NCBI GenBank assembly: GCA_013619155.1
Contig: JABXKT010000028.1
Span: 1 to 47,809 of the forward strand
Length of the DNA stretch: 47,809 bases
Source: Desulfobacteraceae bacterium
GTDB lineage: Bacteria > Desulfobacterota > Desulfobacteria > Desulfobacterales > Desulfolunaceae
Direction of reading: 5' to 3'
A program made the translations under genes and the position numbers. Below, in pieces: positions 16,142 to 24,506 of the stretch (positions are counted from its first letter, which is position 1; the number at the start of each line of letters is the position of its first letter). The notes under the pieces were generated by a model that saw only the letters and a program-made list of their open reading frames with translations, searched no databases and had not been told where the DNA came from.

Positions 16142-16971
16142 TGTCCCTCATCGACGTGACCCATCTCTCCTATGGCTACTCCCATCAACCGGTATTAAAG
16201 GATGTCTCCCTCTCCGTTGCCAAAGGAGAGATCGTCTCCCTTCTGGGACCCAACGGCAGCGGTAAGACAACCCTCTTAAAACATATACTGGGGCTTCTCA
16301 CGCCCCATGAGGGGGGCGTCTCCCTGGAAGGGACCCCGATCTCCGATATGGCCCCCAGGGCCCTGGCCCGGCGCATGGCCTATGTGCCCCAGATCCACCG
16401 CCTCTCCTTCGGGTACCGGGTGCTCGACGTGGTGCTCATGGGGCGCTTGCCCCATAAGCCATTTTTTTCACGATTTCGTACCGAGGACACGCGGGTCGCC
16501 ATCGATGCCCTGGAACGGCTCTCCATCTCCCATCTGAAAGATCGACCCTACACCGAAATTAGTGGCGGGGAACGCCAACTGATTCTCATCGCCCGCGCCC
16601 TGGCCCAGGGCGCCGATATTTTTATTATGGATGAACCGGTAACGGGGCTGGATTATGGCAACCAGATTCGCCTGTTGAGCCGTATCTCCGATCTGGCCCA
16701 CAGTGGCTACACCTTTATTAAGACCACCCACTTTCCGGATCATGCCCTCTGGGTGTCGGATCGTGTGGTGATGCTCAAGGCCGGAGAGATTATCGCCGAT
16801 GGGCCGACGGAGGCGGTGATGACCTCGGATCGCTTATACGGTCTCTACGAGACAGATGTGGACGTTCTTACCGTGAAGGGGGGGGCGCGTATCTGTATGC
16901 CCGCCGTTTTTTTTAAAGGAGGCGGGATGGGCCGGAGATGTGGGATTCCCTCCCCGGCGACGGGGGGTTAA
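16141..16971 (+). CDS. FecE/BtuD-type ABC transporter ATPase
   Basis: The 276-residue protein has Walker A G-P-N-G-S-G-K-T-T near residue 38, signature S-G-G-E-R-Q-L, Walker B I-F-I-M-D-E-P and the H-loop T-T-H-F. It powers the permease encoded upstream. GGGGAGG (16126-16132) is spaced properly from the ATG at 16141, which overlaps the permease TGA as TGATG; an ATG at 16132 lies within the box. The last 20 residues, rich in Gly and Arg (G-G-G-M-G-R-R-C), extend beyond the usual domain. It is the last gene of the import operon. Confidence 0.87.
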   Translation: MSLIDVTHLSYGYSHQPVLKDVSLSVAKGEIVSLLGPNGSGKTTLLKHILGLLTPHEGGVSLEGTPISDMAPRALARRMAYVPQIHRLSFGYRVLDVVLMGRLPHKPFFSRFRTEDTRVAIDALERLSISHLKDRPYTEISGGERQLILIARALAQGADIFIMDEPVTGLDYGNQIRLLSRISDLAHSGYTFIKTTHFPDHALWVSDRVVMLKAGEIIADGPTEAVMTSDRLYGLYETDVDVLTVKGGARICMPAVFFKGGGMGRRCGIPSPATGG

Positions 16972-17309
16972 GGACGCCTTCCCTACCGGTATGATCCCGC
17001 CATGCCGGTCTCGTTTATTTGACAAAACCTATTTATTCCCATAATTATAGTAAATTAAATATTACCCGCCTTATTTTTTACCATTCAACATAAAGATGCC
17101 TTTTATCGATTTCCATGACGCCCAGGGGCGGTGCTTTTAAGGCACCTGTGGCCCCTTATTTTCGACGTTTTTCGGGCAGAGGTATGGAATCCCCATATCC
17201 TCAAACGGATACCGTGGGCGTGTACAGACATCGGGGTCCTTTCACCTTAAGGTGGGGGCCGCTTTTTATCTGTGGATCCGAGGTCAAGATCTCAAATAAG
17301 GAGTCTGTG
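16972..17309. other. Spacer with promoter before the RAYT-like gene
   Basis: The 338-base spacer contains an AT-rich promoter region at about 17010-17080 and no terminator with a clear T-run. An open frame from 17115 continues into the downstream gene but lacks a ribosome-binding site and family similarity in its first 65 codons, so it is treated as leader. Confidence 0.45.
17019..17047 (+). promoter_or_regulatory. Sigma-70-type promoter before the RAYT-like gene
   Basis: TTGACA (17019-17024) and TAATTA (17042-17047) are 17 bases apart in an AT-rich island. The leader to the ATG at 17310 would be about 255 bases, unusually long for this window. Confidence 0.45.
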
Positions 17310-18308
17310 ATGCGAGAATTGCGATTAATTTTGGAAGGTGAAGTGGCGCTGTACGCCATCAGTAACGAGATATCCCTGGATTTACCCGATTTGGATGCAG
17401 AGGACCAGGGGGTGCTCTCAGGGCTTATGGCCACGGCGGCTGAGTTTTGTGATGTGAAGGTGTTGTGCTGGCATGTGACTCCGCGGGGGTATGGTGCCCT
17501 GATTCGTGTGGCACCTCCCGAGGCGATAGAGGTCTCAGAGCTCATTCGGCGGGTCTCTCTCTGGTACGGGGAAGGGACCACGGCTAGTTTGGTGAATGCC
17601 AGAGATGAGGACCCCAAACGATTTGCCTCCCTATGTCGGAGGCATGAGAAGAAGATGCACTCTATCCTGGAGTATGCCCGTCTCTTTCAACCGCGATTCT
17701 CACGCGCGATGAATCGAGTCTGGGATCGCCGTGGTTCCGTGTGGCGTCAGAGATTTCGCAGTTATCTTCTCGAGGATACCGCCGAGGTCCGCACACGGTT
17801 TGCCGGGTATATCCATACCCGACCCCATGGAGATCCGGATATGGGTGTTTTTTCATCCCTTTTTCAGGCGGACGCGGGAGATACCCTGTGCCAGAAGCGG
17901 TATGGGGAGATTACGGGCGCGCGGGGGTGGGCCCGGATTCGCGAGTGCCTGGGAGAGGAGATGCTGGAGATGGCGTCTCGCGGAATGAGGCCCTCCTGCG
18001 GGACCTTGGATAGTCAAAAGGTAGAAACTGCCCGAAGGCGTAGCCGGGAGCGTCAGAAAAATGCACTGTTTACCGATGAGGCATGGATGGATTTTTTTGA
18101 AGCGTATCAACTATTTGTCAAGAATCATGGGTCCCATCGTTTTCCGAAGAACAGGCCAAATTACGATACCTTGAGGTATTGGGTCTATCTGCAGCGTATC
18201 TATCTCAAGCGGGGTCGCCTGGGGTCCATGCGGCGGGAGCATCTCGAATCTATCTCGTTTCCTACCCATGTGAATGGCTCGAGATCGCAACTTTCGCAAA
18301 AAAGGTGA
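17310..18308 (+). CDS. RAYT/Y1-transposase-like protein with degenerate HUH site plus helicase-associated domain
   Basis: The 332-residue protein follows the layout of REP-associated (IS200-like) transposases: F-C-D-V-K-V-L-C-W-H (about 46-55), R-R-V-S-L-W-Y-G, F-S-R-A-M-N-R, G-S-V-W-R-Q-R-F-R-S and G-Y-I-H-T-R-P where relatives have Y-I-x-L-N-P. Where active members have N-H-x-H, it reads R-G-Y-G (59-62), so both metal-binding histidines are lost. The R-F-S-R-A-M-N-R segment also lacks a Tyr. Residues about 256-319 (W-M-D-F-F-E-A-Y, L-R-Y-W-V-Y-L-Q-R, L-E-S-I-S-F) look like a helicase-associated domain (PF03457). It is probably a domesticated DNA-binding protein. AAGGAG supports the ATG at 17310. 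Confidence 0.6.
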   Translation: MRELRLILEGEVALYAISNEISLDLPDLDAEDQGVLSGLMATAAEFCDVKVLCWHVTPRGYGALIRVAPPEAIEVSELIRRVSLWYGEGTTASLVNARDEDPKRFASLCRRHEKKMHSILEYARLFQPRFSRAMNRVWDRRGSVWRQRFRSYLLEDTAEVRTRFAGYIHTRPHGDPDMGVFSSLFQADAGDTLCQKRYGEITGARGWARIRECLGEEMLEMASRGMRPSCGTLDSQKVETARRRSRERQKNALFTDEAWMDFFEAYQLFVKNHGSHRFPKNRPNYDTLRYWVYLQRIYLKRGRLGSMRREHLESISFPTHVNGSRSQLSQKR

Positions 18309-18454
18309 GGGGCGAGATCCCCGGTTATGAGACGATACGAGGTGCCTTTACCTCCCTTCATTCAGATCGGCTGTGTGAAAGGGGAGGCGCCGAATCCGGG
18401 ACAGGAGGCAAGAAGGGGATGTATCTCGGGGTGCCTCGGTCCTCCCCGAAGGAA

Positions 18455-18472
18455 GGGGTGGCCCCTTTTTTT
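18455..18472 (+). terminator. Intrinsic terminator after the RAYT-like gene
   Basis: GGGG (18455-18458), TGG, CCCC (18462-18465) is followed by seven T residues. It separates the RAYT-like gene from the unknown gene that starts 37 bases later. Confidence 0.6.
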
Positions 18473-18508
18473 ATCGGATTCCCAGCCCTTTTACGATGAG
18501 GAGTCGTC

Positions 18509-19336
18509 ATGTCATTTAAAGAGAATCTTTTACGAAAAATCAGCCTGGATCATATGAGACGACGGGTTCTCGCCACCCTCGGTCCCATGGGTGGGGGGGG
18601 TAAAATTGATAAGCGTGCGATGAGGGAGCTGCTCTCGGCCGCCGGTTTTGAGTGCACCCATATGAGGGGGTTAGAGCTCTACTTCCAGGATGCGATTCTC
18701 CCCGGGGAGATTCAGCCGCTTCTTGTGCTGGATAACGATCTGCCCCTCTACCATAGCACCGTAGAGGATGTGGCTATGCGCAAGGAACCGTCCATCAAGG
18801 AGATGATCAGCATCCGCAATGCCTTACGGATATTAAATGACGCCGATGTGGTGGTCAGCCGAAAGGAGGGGTCCCTGGCCTTCGTCTACGAAGGGGCCTT
18901 GGCACGACTGGACCTCTCCTTTGATGAAGCGGATATTAAGAATCTGGTCGATGAGGGACGCGCCGGCCTCGATGGGCGAGATGCGCCGTCTGTCCGTGAG
19001 ATTTTAGGGCTCTTCGGGGAGCTCTTGAACCTCGATCCGGCACCCGCTCCCCTTCGTCTCGATGGCCACGATCTCTGGGGGCGGGTCTCTACGGGGACCC
19101 TTGCGGGCGAATGCTTCGGGCCTGCGGTGGTCTACAGCCCGTGTGAGGGCATCCTTCGATGGGTGGATGAGAGGGTCGAGCTCTCAGATCCTCACGGCGT
19201 GGAACGTTTCTTAGAGAAGGCGAGGGGGACTCGGGACGCCGATCTGTTCGGAGCCTCGGTGATGATCTATCTGGGCGATGAGGTGATGCGAGGCCAGGGG
19301 CCCGGCGTGCCGCCGACAGAGGCGCCCACGGACTGA
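18509..19336 (+). CDS. Protein of unknown function
   Basis: The 275-residue product is not recognised. It is soluble, acidic, without signal peptide or membrane segment. Near residue 26 is a glycine run (P-M-G-G-G-G-K) that is not a proper P-loop. Two parts are seen: an N-terminal half with L-E-L-Y-F-Q-D and L-V-L-D-N-D-L-P-L-Y, and a C-terminal beta-rich half (G-P-A-V-V-Y-S-P-C-E-G) ending in a Pro-rich tail. A clear GATGAGGAG box precedes the ATG. It converges with the damaged nuclease gene, whose end lies 20 bases beyond its stop. Regular codon use suggests a genuine resident gene. Confidence 0.65.
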   Translation: MSFKENLLRKISLDHMRRRVLATLGPMGGGGKIDKRAMRELLSAAGFECTHMRGLELYFQDAILPGEIQPLLVLDNDLPLYHSTVEDVAMRKEPSIKEMISIRNALRILNDADVVVSRKEGSLAFVYEGALARLDLSFDEADIKNLVDEGRAGLDGRDAPSVREILGLFGELLNLDPAPAPLRLDGHDLWGRVSTGTLAGECFGPAVVYSPCEGILRWVDERVELSDPHGVERFLEKARGTRDADLFGASVMIYLGDEVMRGQGPGVPPTEAPTD

Positions 19337-19356
19337 CGGCCCACCGACGGCTCATT

Positions 19357-20345
19357 TTAGGGGCAGCGGGTCGATTGGATATAGCAACCGCTGTCCGGGT
19401 CGTCCCGATATGCGTCGGGGGCGAGGGTGAAGAGGGCAAATACAGGGTAGTGATCCGAGACCCGCTTTGCCTGGGCCCTGGAGAGGCCGTACTCCGTGTC
19501 AAAACGAAAGATATTGGCGTGCCCCGTGGTGTAGGGGGTGGTTTCGGCGGTGATGATGATGCGGTCGTAGGTGCACTGGGAGGCGGCCAGATTGGTATCC
19601 ATGGTGTTGGTGATGAGCCACCGGTATGATTCGTGTGGTTCCGGGCACTATCCACCACCTTTGGAAGGGCCTCGATCTCTTCGGTGGCCTCATCGGGATC
19701 GGTATGCACGGTGATGAGAACGAAGGAGAAATCACCGCCCCTTGCCATGAACCGTGCGATGAAGGGGGGACGGTGGAAGGTGTCATCCTCGTCCTCATAG
19801 GTATATGCCTCGATATACTCTAAGGCCTCTGTGCGATAGATATAGGCGTACTGCTCCTTGGAGCTGGTGCGTCCCAGGCGCGGCCCGGTGATGACTGTAT
19901 AGTCCTTTCCGAGGGCATCGACCTCTCTCTCCAGGGCCTTTATGGCCCGTCCCGATTTGTCCCGAATCTCCTGGATGGCCACAATATCGAAGCGGGTGAT
20001 GATCTTCCCCAAGGTCTTCATCACCTCGGGTTTTCCCGCTTTGGCGACTCCGAATACCTGGATATTAAAATTTGCGATGGCCAGGGTGTTGGCACTGGAT
20101 ACCGCATCATCCCTCTTCCCTTGAGAGATGGCCCCCTCGCATGGGTTGCACGCCTTGGCCTGGCAGCGTGCCGACAAAGGGGACCCATCGGCACACTGCA
20201 CGCCGTCCTCCCCGCACACCACCCCGCCGTGGCGTGAACAGCACCCCCGGCAATCGGCCGAGGCCTCGCCGGAGATGAGGAGATATATAAAAAAAAGGCC
20301 CAAAACGACGCGTATTACTCGGCTCATCATACAGATCATATCCAT
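19357..20345 (-). pseudogene. Secreted DNase-I-like endonuclease, broken by a deletion
   Basis: The N-terminal part has a signal peptide, a Cys-rich motif (C-R-G-C-C-S-R-H-G-G-V and later C-N-P-C) and the endonuclease/exonuclease/phosphatase fold: I-A-N-F-N-I-Q-V-F, V-A-I-Q-E-I-R-D with the metal-binding Glu, and L-I-T-V-H-T-D. After S-A-R-N-H-T-N-H-T-G near 19625 the homologous frame jumps to another phase, where W-L-I-T-N-T-M-D-T, C-T-Y-D-R-I and S-D-H-Y-P-V complete the family. The roughly 30-40 residues that should lie between, including the catalytic G-D-x-N-A-D, are absent. An out-of-frame deletion of about 100 bases therefore destroyed the enzyme. In the original frame the protein runs on to 19089 as nonsense, into the neighbouring gene. 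Confidence 0.75.
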
Positions 20346-20754
20346 TTCTAATTATCTTCATCGTGAGGTGTCTTTAAGGCGGCGTCTCACAAAGTGTCCC
20401 CTTTCGGGGGCGCTTCAAGGGCCTTGGCATGACTAATTGAAGATGGGGGGCATGTAAAGGGAAATGGGGTATTTTAAGGCGATATTTTTTTTGAGAGGGG
20501 CCAAAAGATGGGGAGGGGGGTAATGGGGTGGTATCGGTGGTATTCGCACCCGTGTGGTGCCTTTTTTCTCCATTCTTTTTGATGCATTCATGGTAAGGGA
20601 GAAGGGGGGGATCGGTGGATGGATCATACGAGCCCCCATCTATTTTTACGCGCCTTCGGTGGGCCACTGCGGTTCGTCCAAGGCATCTATATTATAGTTT
20701 GCCTAACCGTGGCCACGGTGGGGCACTATCTGCTTATATTTTAAGGAAAACTTG
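20346..20754. other. Spacer between the broken nuclease and the DUF1456 gene
   Basis: The 409-base spacer between divergent genes holds G- and T-rich tracts and a 12-bp perfect palindrome CCGTGGCCACGG at 20707-20718, about 37 bases before the DUF1456 start. Short frames on the minus strand here have no ribosome-binding sites or family features. Nothing else was recognised. Confidence 0.4.
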
Positions 20755-21219
20755 ATGGAAAATAACGATATTTTACGACGTATTCGATACACTTTTGATT
20801 TCAGCGATGTAAAGATGGTGGCTCTCTTCGGAGCCGCCGGCCATGAGGTGACACGGGAGCAGATGGACGCCTGGTTGAAAAAGGATGACGATCCCAGTTA
20901 TCAAGTGTGCAGTGACATGGAATTGGCCATTTTTTTAAATGGCCTGATCAATGATAGACGGGGTAAGAGAGAGGGGGCCCAGCCCGTACCGGAGAAGCGT
21001 TTAACCAACAACATCATCTTTAAGAAATTAAAGATTGCCATGAATTTTACCGCCGATGATGTTCTGGAGATGATGACTCTGGCGGATTTTGCCATGAGCA
21101 AGCATGAGCTGAGTGCCTTCTTCCGAAAGCCGGATCACAAACATTACCGGCCGTGCAAAGATCAGATTTTACGCAACTTCTTAAAAGGCATGCTCCTTAA
21201 ATATCGCCCTGCATCGTAA
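20755..21219 (+). CDS. DUF1456 family protein (YehS-like)
   Basis: The 154-residue cytoplasmic protein consists of two similar halves, each with the DUF1456 repeat: N-D-I-L-R-R-I-R-Y-T-F and later N-N-I-I-F-K-K-L-K-I-A, followed by H-E-V-T-R-E-Q and K-H-E-L-S-A-F-F-R. The duplicated half of about 70 residues is the family hallmark. The function is unknown even in well-studied bacteria. The in-frame TTG at 20752 is rejected for the adjacent ATG, seven bases after AAGGA. Transcribed alone. Confidence 0.8.
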   Translation: MENNDILRRIRYTFDFSDVKMVALFGAAGHEVTREQMDAWLKKDDDPSYQVCSDMELAIFLNGLINDRRGKREGAQPVPEKRLTNNIIFKKLKIAMNFTADDVLEMMTLADFAMSKHELSAFFRKPDHKHYRPCKDQILRNFLKGMLLKYRPAS

Positions 21220-21365
21220 GGGCTCTTGGGAACGAGCCTCCGGTACCTTATGTCGGGGGCATCCCATACTCTGCTTCGTATCGTATCCCTATTTTTTACC
21301 GCCATCCTCTCCTGGGCGCTCGCCCTCTCCGTAAAGAAACCATGCCGTGATGGTCCATCCTGGAC

Positions 21366-21395
21366 TTGTATTATGGAAGCGGCTGAGGTTATAAT
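21366..21395 (+). promoter_or_regulatory. Possible sigma-70 promoter of the ZIP transporter gene
   Basis: TTGTAT (21366-21371) and a consensus TATAAT (21390-21395) are 18 bases apart, 100 bases before the ATG. The surroundings are AT-rich. No Zur- or MntR-like operator was recognised beside it. Confidence 0.4.
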
Positions 21396-21494
21396 TCATA
21401 GATTATATATATAAATTTGGATGATGTATCAGCGATGGATAGGGGCGTTTCTTAAGGCGCGTATCTGGGTTCACTTCTCTTCAAGGAGGCAGCC

Positions 21495-22310
21495 ATGATT
21501 AATTTTCTCCAGCAGTATAATCCTGTTACCCAGGCATTTTTTGCCACCCTCTTTACCTGGGGCGTGACGGCCGCCGGGGCGGGGTTGGTATTTTTTTTTA
21601 AGTCCATGAATCAAAAATTAATGGATGCCATGCTGGGGTTTGCTGCCGGGGTGATGATCGCCGCCAGTTTCTGGTCACTTCTGGCGCCGGGTATCGAGAT
21701 GGCCGAGGATCTGGGGCATATCCCCTGGCTCACCGCCGTGATCGGTTTTATGGGCGGGGGCATCTTCATGCGCCTGGCCGATAAATTTTTGCCCCACCTC
21801 CATCCCGGACTGGCCATGGAACAGAGTGAAGGGATTAAGACCTCATGGCAGCGCAGCACCCTCCTGGTCCTTGCCATCACCCTGCATAATATTCCCGAAG
21901 GGCTGGCCGTGGGGGTGGCCTTTGGCGCGGTGGCCGCCCATTTACCATCGGCCACCATGGGCGGGGCCATCGCCTTGGCCATTGGAATTGGTCTCCAGAA
22001 TTTCCCCGAAGGAATGGCCGTCTCCATGCCCCTGCGTCGTGAGGGGATGAGTAAGGGGAAGAGCTTTTTAATGGGGCAGGCATCGGGGATGGTGGAGCCC
22101 ATGGCCGGAGTGATGGGGGCCTATTTCGTCATCAAGATGCAGGGCGTTCTGCCGTATGCCCTGGCCTTTGCCGCCGGTGCCATGATCTTTGTGGTGGTCG
22201 AGGAGTTGATCCCCGAATCTCAGAGGGAGTATACCCATATCGACATGGTGACCATGGCCACCATGGTGGGTTTCTCGGTGATGATGGTTCTGGATGTGGC
22301 CTTAGGATAG
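21495..22310 (+). CDS. ZIP-family divalent metal transporter (GufA/ZupT-like)
   Basis: The 271-residue inner-membrane protein has about eight transmembrane helices. The two metal-binding signatures are present: L-H-N-I-P-E-G-L-A in helix IV and Q-N-F-P-E-G-M-A in helix V, with His, Asn and Glu forming the binuclear site. ZIP proteins bring zinc, and often iron or manganese, into the cytoplasm without ATP. The layout resembles the GufA branch. AAGGAGG precedes the ATG. It is a single-gene unit, convergent with the helicase gene. Confidence 0.85.
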   Translation: MINFLQQYNPVTQAFFATLFTWGVTAAGAGLVFFFKSMNQKLMDAMLGFAAGVMIAASFWSLLAPGIEMAEDLGHIPWLTAVIGFMGGGIFMRLADKFLPHLHPGLAMEQSEGIKTSWQRSTLLVLAITLHNIPEGLAVGVAFGAVAAHLPSATMGGAIALAIGIGLQNFPEGMAVSMPLRREGMSKGKSFLMGQASGMVEPMAGVMGAYFVIKMQGVLPYALAFAAGAMIFVVVEELIPESQREYTHIDMVTMATMVGFSVMMVLDVALG

Positions 22311-22339
22311 AGGGCCCCCCACAGTGAACCTTAAAGCCC

Positions 22340-22371
22340 GATGGGGCGTCCTCGCCTGAGAACGCCCCGTC
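22340..22371. terminator. Hairpin between convergent ZIP and helicase genes
   Basis: GATGGGGCGT (22340-22349) pairs with ACGCCCCGTC (22362-22371), with one G-T pair, around a 12-base loop. It sits 30 bases past the ZIP stop in the convergent gap to the helicase stop at 22441. No T-run follows, so termination is inferred from position. Confidence 0.4.
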
Positions 22372-22440
22372 ATATGCCGCCCTGGTTTTCCGTATCTTGC
22401 GGCGAACATATGAGGTCTCCGCACTTTTTAGCCGAAGACC

Positions 22441-24300
22441 CTAAAGACCCAATTCGTCCATGGTCGCATCGAGTTCGTAGAAGAAGCGGCTTTTTTTTGC
22501 GCGTTTTTTACGCCGTGAGGCGGCTGAGGTGATGTAGAGGCGGCTCTCGGCCCGGGTGACGGCGACGTACATGAGGCGGCGCTCCTCTTCCAACTCCCGG
22601 TCACTCTCCATGGATCGCCAGTGGGGGAAGAGCTGCTCTTCTAAACCCACGATGACGGCCATCTGATACTCCAGACCCTTGCTGGCATGGACGGTGGAGA
22701 GGTGGACACCCTTGCCCCCACCGTCGTCGTCATCCTTGTCTTCTCGGATGAGGTTCACATCTTCTAAATAGTCGTAGAGGGTATCCTTCAAGGATGCGGT
22801 GTGGAGTAACTCCTCGATCTGGTCTTTCCGGGTGAGAAACTCATCGGGGGTCTTGCAGTAGGCCTCGAGATACTTTAAGTAGCCGGTATGATCGAGGATC
22901 TCCCGGATCGCCATATCCGGGGCCATCTCCTTGATGGTATCTAAGAGGGTAAAGATGGATGAGAGCCCCTCGTGGATTTTCTTGGTGAGGACCCTTTCCT
23001 TTACCATGATGCGTGCCGACTCCTGGAAGCTCATGGTGCCCACGCGTGCCTGGCCGATCTTGGAGAGCATGGAGGGGCCGATACCCCGTTTGGGGGTGTT
23101 GATGACTCGTTCGAAGGCGACATCGTCCCTTGGGAAGGCGGCGGCCAGGAGGTAGCAGTTGAGGTCCAGAATCTCTTTTCGCTCGAAGAAACCCTTGGAC
23201 CCCACCATCTGGTAGGGAATCTGGAGTTGCCGAAGGGCCTTTTCGAACCAGAGAGAGAGGGCCTTGGTGCGGTACATCACCACCATATCCTCGTAGTCGA
23301 CCCCGCCTCTGGACTCTGTACGGATCTTTCGTGCCACCCATTCGGCCTCTTCAAATTCATTGAAGAAGGTCCGGGCCTCAATAATCGCCCCCCTTTTTTC
23401 CGAGAAGCAGCGTTTATCCATGCGGCTCTCATTGTTGCCGATGATACCGTTGGCCAGCTGGACGATTTCGTCCGCCGAGCGATAGTTCTGCTCCAGGCGA
23501 AAGACCTTAGCCTTGGGGTATTTTTCCGGAAAGGAGAGGAAGTGGCTGACGTTACTGCCCCGGAATCCGTAGACCGCCTGCCAGTCATCCCCCACGCAGA
23601 AGAGGTTCTCATGACCGAGAAGAAGGCGGGTGATCTCCTCCTGGAGGTTGTTGGTATCCTGATACTCATCCACGAGAATGTGCTGGAACTTGTCACGGTA
23701 CTCGGCCTTGATCTCCGGGTAGTCTCGCAACAGATCCCGGGCCAGGCAGAGGATATTGTCAAAATCCAGGGCATTTTTCTCACGCAAAATACGCTCATAC
23801 TCCCGGTAGATCCCCTGGGTGCGGCTCCGCATGATGAGGGGCATGGCATCTAGGTATCGGTCGACATTACCGGAGTTTTTCGCCCGGGAGATCTCGGAGA
23901 GAATGGCCGGGGCGTGTTTCTTGTCGATGTTCTGGGAGAGGGCGATCTCTTTGATGGTCTTTTGCTGGTGGTAGCTGCTGAAGATCTCAACGGGCATTCG
24001 GTATCCCAGCTTGGTGCCATGTTTTTTCAATATCATATAGCAGGCGCTATGGTAGGTGCGCACCCAGGGGAATTCGGTATCGTTTAAGCCCGTCATCTCG
24101 ATGAGACGGCTCTTCATCTCACCGGCGGCTTTGTTGGTGAAGGTGATGGCCAGGATACGCCGGGAGTCGATGCCGCGCTCCATGAGCCGTGCAAATCGGG
24201 CTGTTAAGGTACGGGTCTTTCCGGAGCCTGCACCGGCGACCACCAGGGCAGGGGAACCGAGGTGTTCCACGGCGGCGGCTTGTTGCTGAGATAATTTCAT
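22441..24300 (-). CDS. Superfamily 1A DNA helicase (Rep/UvrD/PcrA family)
   Basis: The 619-residue protein has all helicase motifs in order: Q motif L-S-Q-Q-Q-A-A-A-V, Walker A G-A-G-S-G-K-T-R, Ia T-F-T-N-K-A-A, II V-D-E-Y-Q-D-T, III G-D-D-W-Q-A-V-Y-G-F-R-G, IV E-Q-N-Y-R-S, V T-V-H-A-S-K-G-L-E-Y and VI Y-V-A-V-T-R-A-E. Such enzymes unwind DNA 3' to 5' in replication restart and repair. It is about 100 residues shorter than UvrD and lacks its long C-terminal tail, and motif III carries Trp where Rep has Asp. The frame is open 79 codons further upstream, but the family begins at M-K-L-S-Q-Q with GGAG ten bases before it. Confidence 0.87.
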   Translation of the reverse strand: MKLSQQQAAAVEHLGSPALVVAGAGSGKTRTLTARFARLMERGIDSRRILAITFTNKAAGEMKSRLIEMTGLNDTEFPWVRTYHSACYMILKKHGTKLGYRMPVEIFSSYHQQKTIKEIALSQNIDKKHAPAILSEISRAKNSGNVDRYLDAMPLIMRSRTQGIYREYERILREKNALDFDNILCLARDLLRDYPEIKAEYRDKFQHILVDEYQDTNNLQEEITRLLLGHENLFCVGDDWQAVYGFRGSNVSHFLSFPEKYPKAKVFRLEQNYRSADEIVQLANGIIGNNESRMDKRCFSEKRGAIIEARTFFNEFEEAEWVARKIRTESRGGVDYEDMVVMYRTKALSLWFEKALRQLQIPYQMVGSKGFFERKEILDLNCYLLAAAFPRDDVAFERVINTPKRGIGPSMLSKIGQARVGTMSFQESARIMVKERVLTKKIHEGLSSIFTLLDTIKEMAPDMAIREILDHTGYLKYLEAYCKTPDEFLTRKDQIEELLHTASLKDTLYDYLEDVNLIREDKDDDDGGGKGVHLSTVHASKGLEYQMAVIVGLEEQLFPHWRSMESDRELEEERRLMYVAVTRAESRLYITSAASRRKKRAKKSRFFYELDATMDELGL

Positions 24301-24390
24301 GTATATGCACTCCGTGAGAACGGATGAATCTGTGGGTGATGGGCAGACCGGTGACGCATCCATGGCGGTGTTGTGCATGGCCGGTGACCA

Positions 24391-24423
24391 TAAAAAAAGG
24401 CCCCTTCGAACAAAAAAGGGGCC
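24391..24423 (-). terminator. Intrinsic terminator after the large hybrid kinase gene
   Basis: On the minus strand GGCCCCTT, a 9-base loop and AAGGGGCC are followed by seven T residues (plus-strand stem arms 24399-24406 and 24416-24423, A-run 24392-24398). It lies about 85 bases past the kinase stop and 90 before the helicase start, so it separates two same-strand transcripts. Confidence 0.8.
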
Positions 24424-24506
24424 GGGTAACGTGCCCAGACGATACGACAATGTGCCTGGAGGATCAATAGAAAAAAAGAGGGGGGCGGGTGATTCGAGAC
24501 GGGGGA

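Noticed and set aside
17115..17309. 65-codon N-terminal extension of the RAYT-like protein
   Set aside because: No ribosome-binding site for an earlier start and no family similarity; AAGGAG precedes the ATG at 17310.
19089..19620. C-terminal extension of the nuclease frame down to 19089
   Set aside because: After the deletion junction the frame is Pro/Ser/Arg-rich nonsense antisense to the neighbouring gene; the true C-terminus is in another phase ending at 19357.
21226..21414. 62-codon frame between the DUF1456 and ZIP genes
   Set aside because: No ribosome-binding site, and it covers the likely ZIP promoter.
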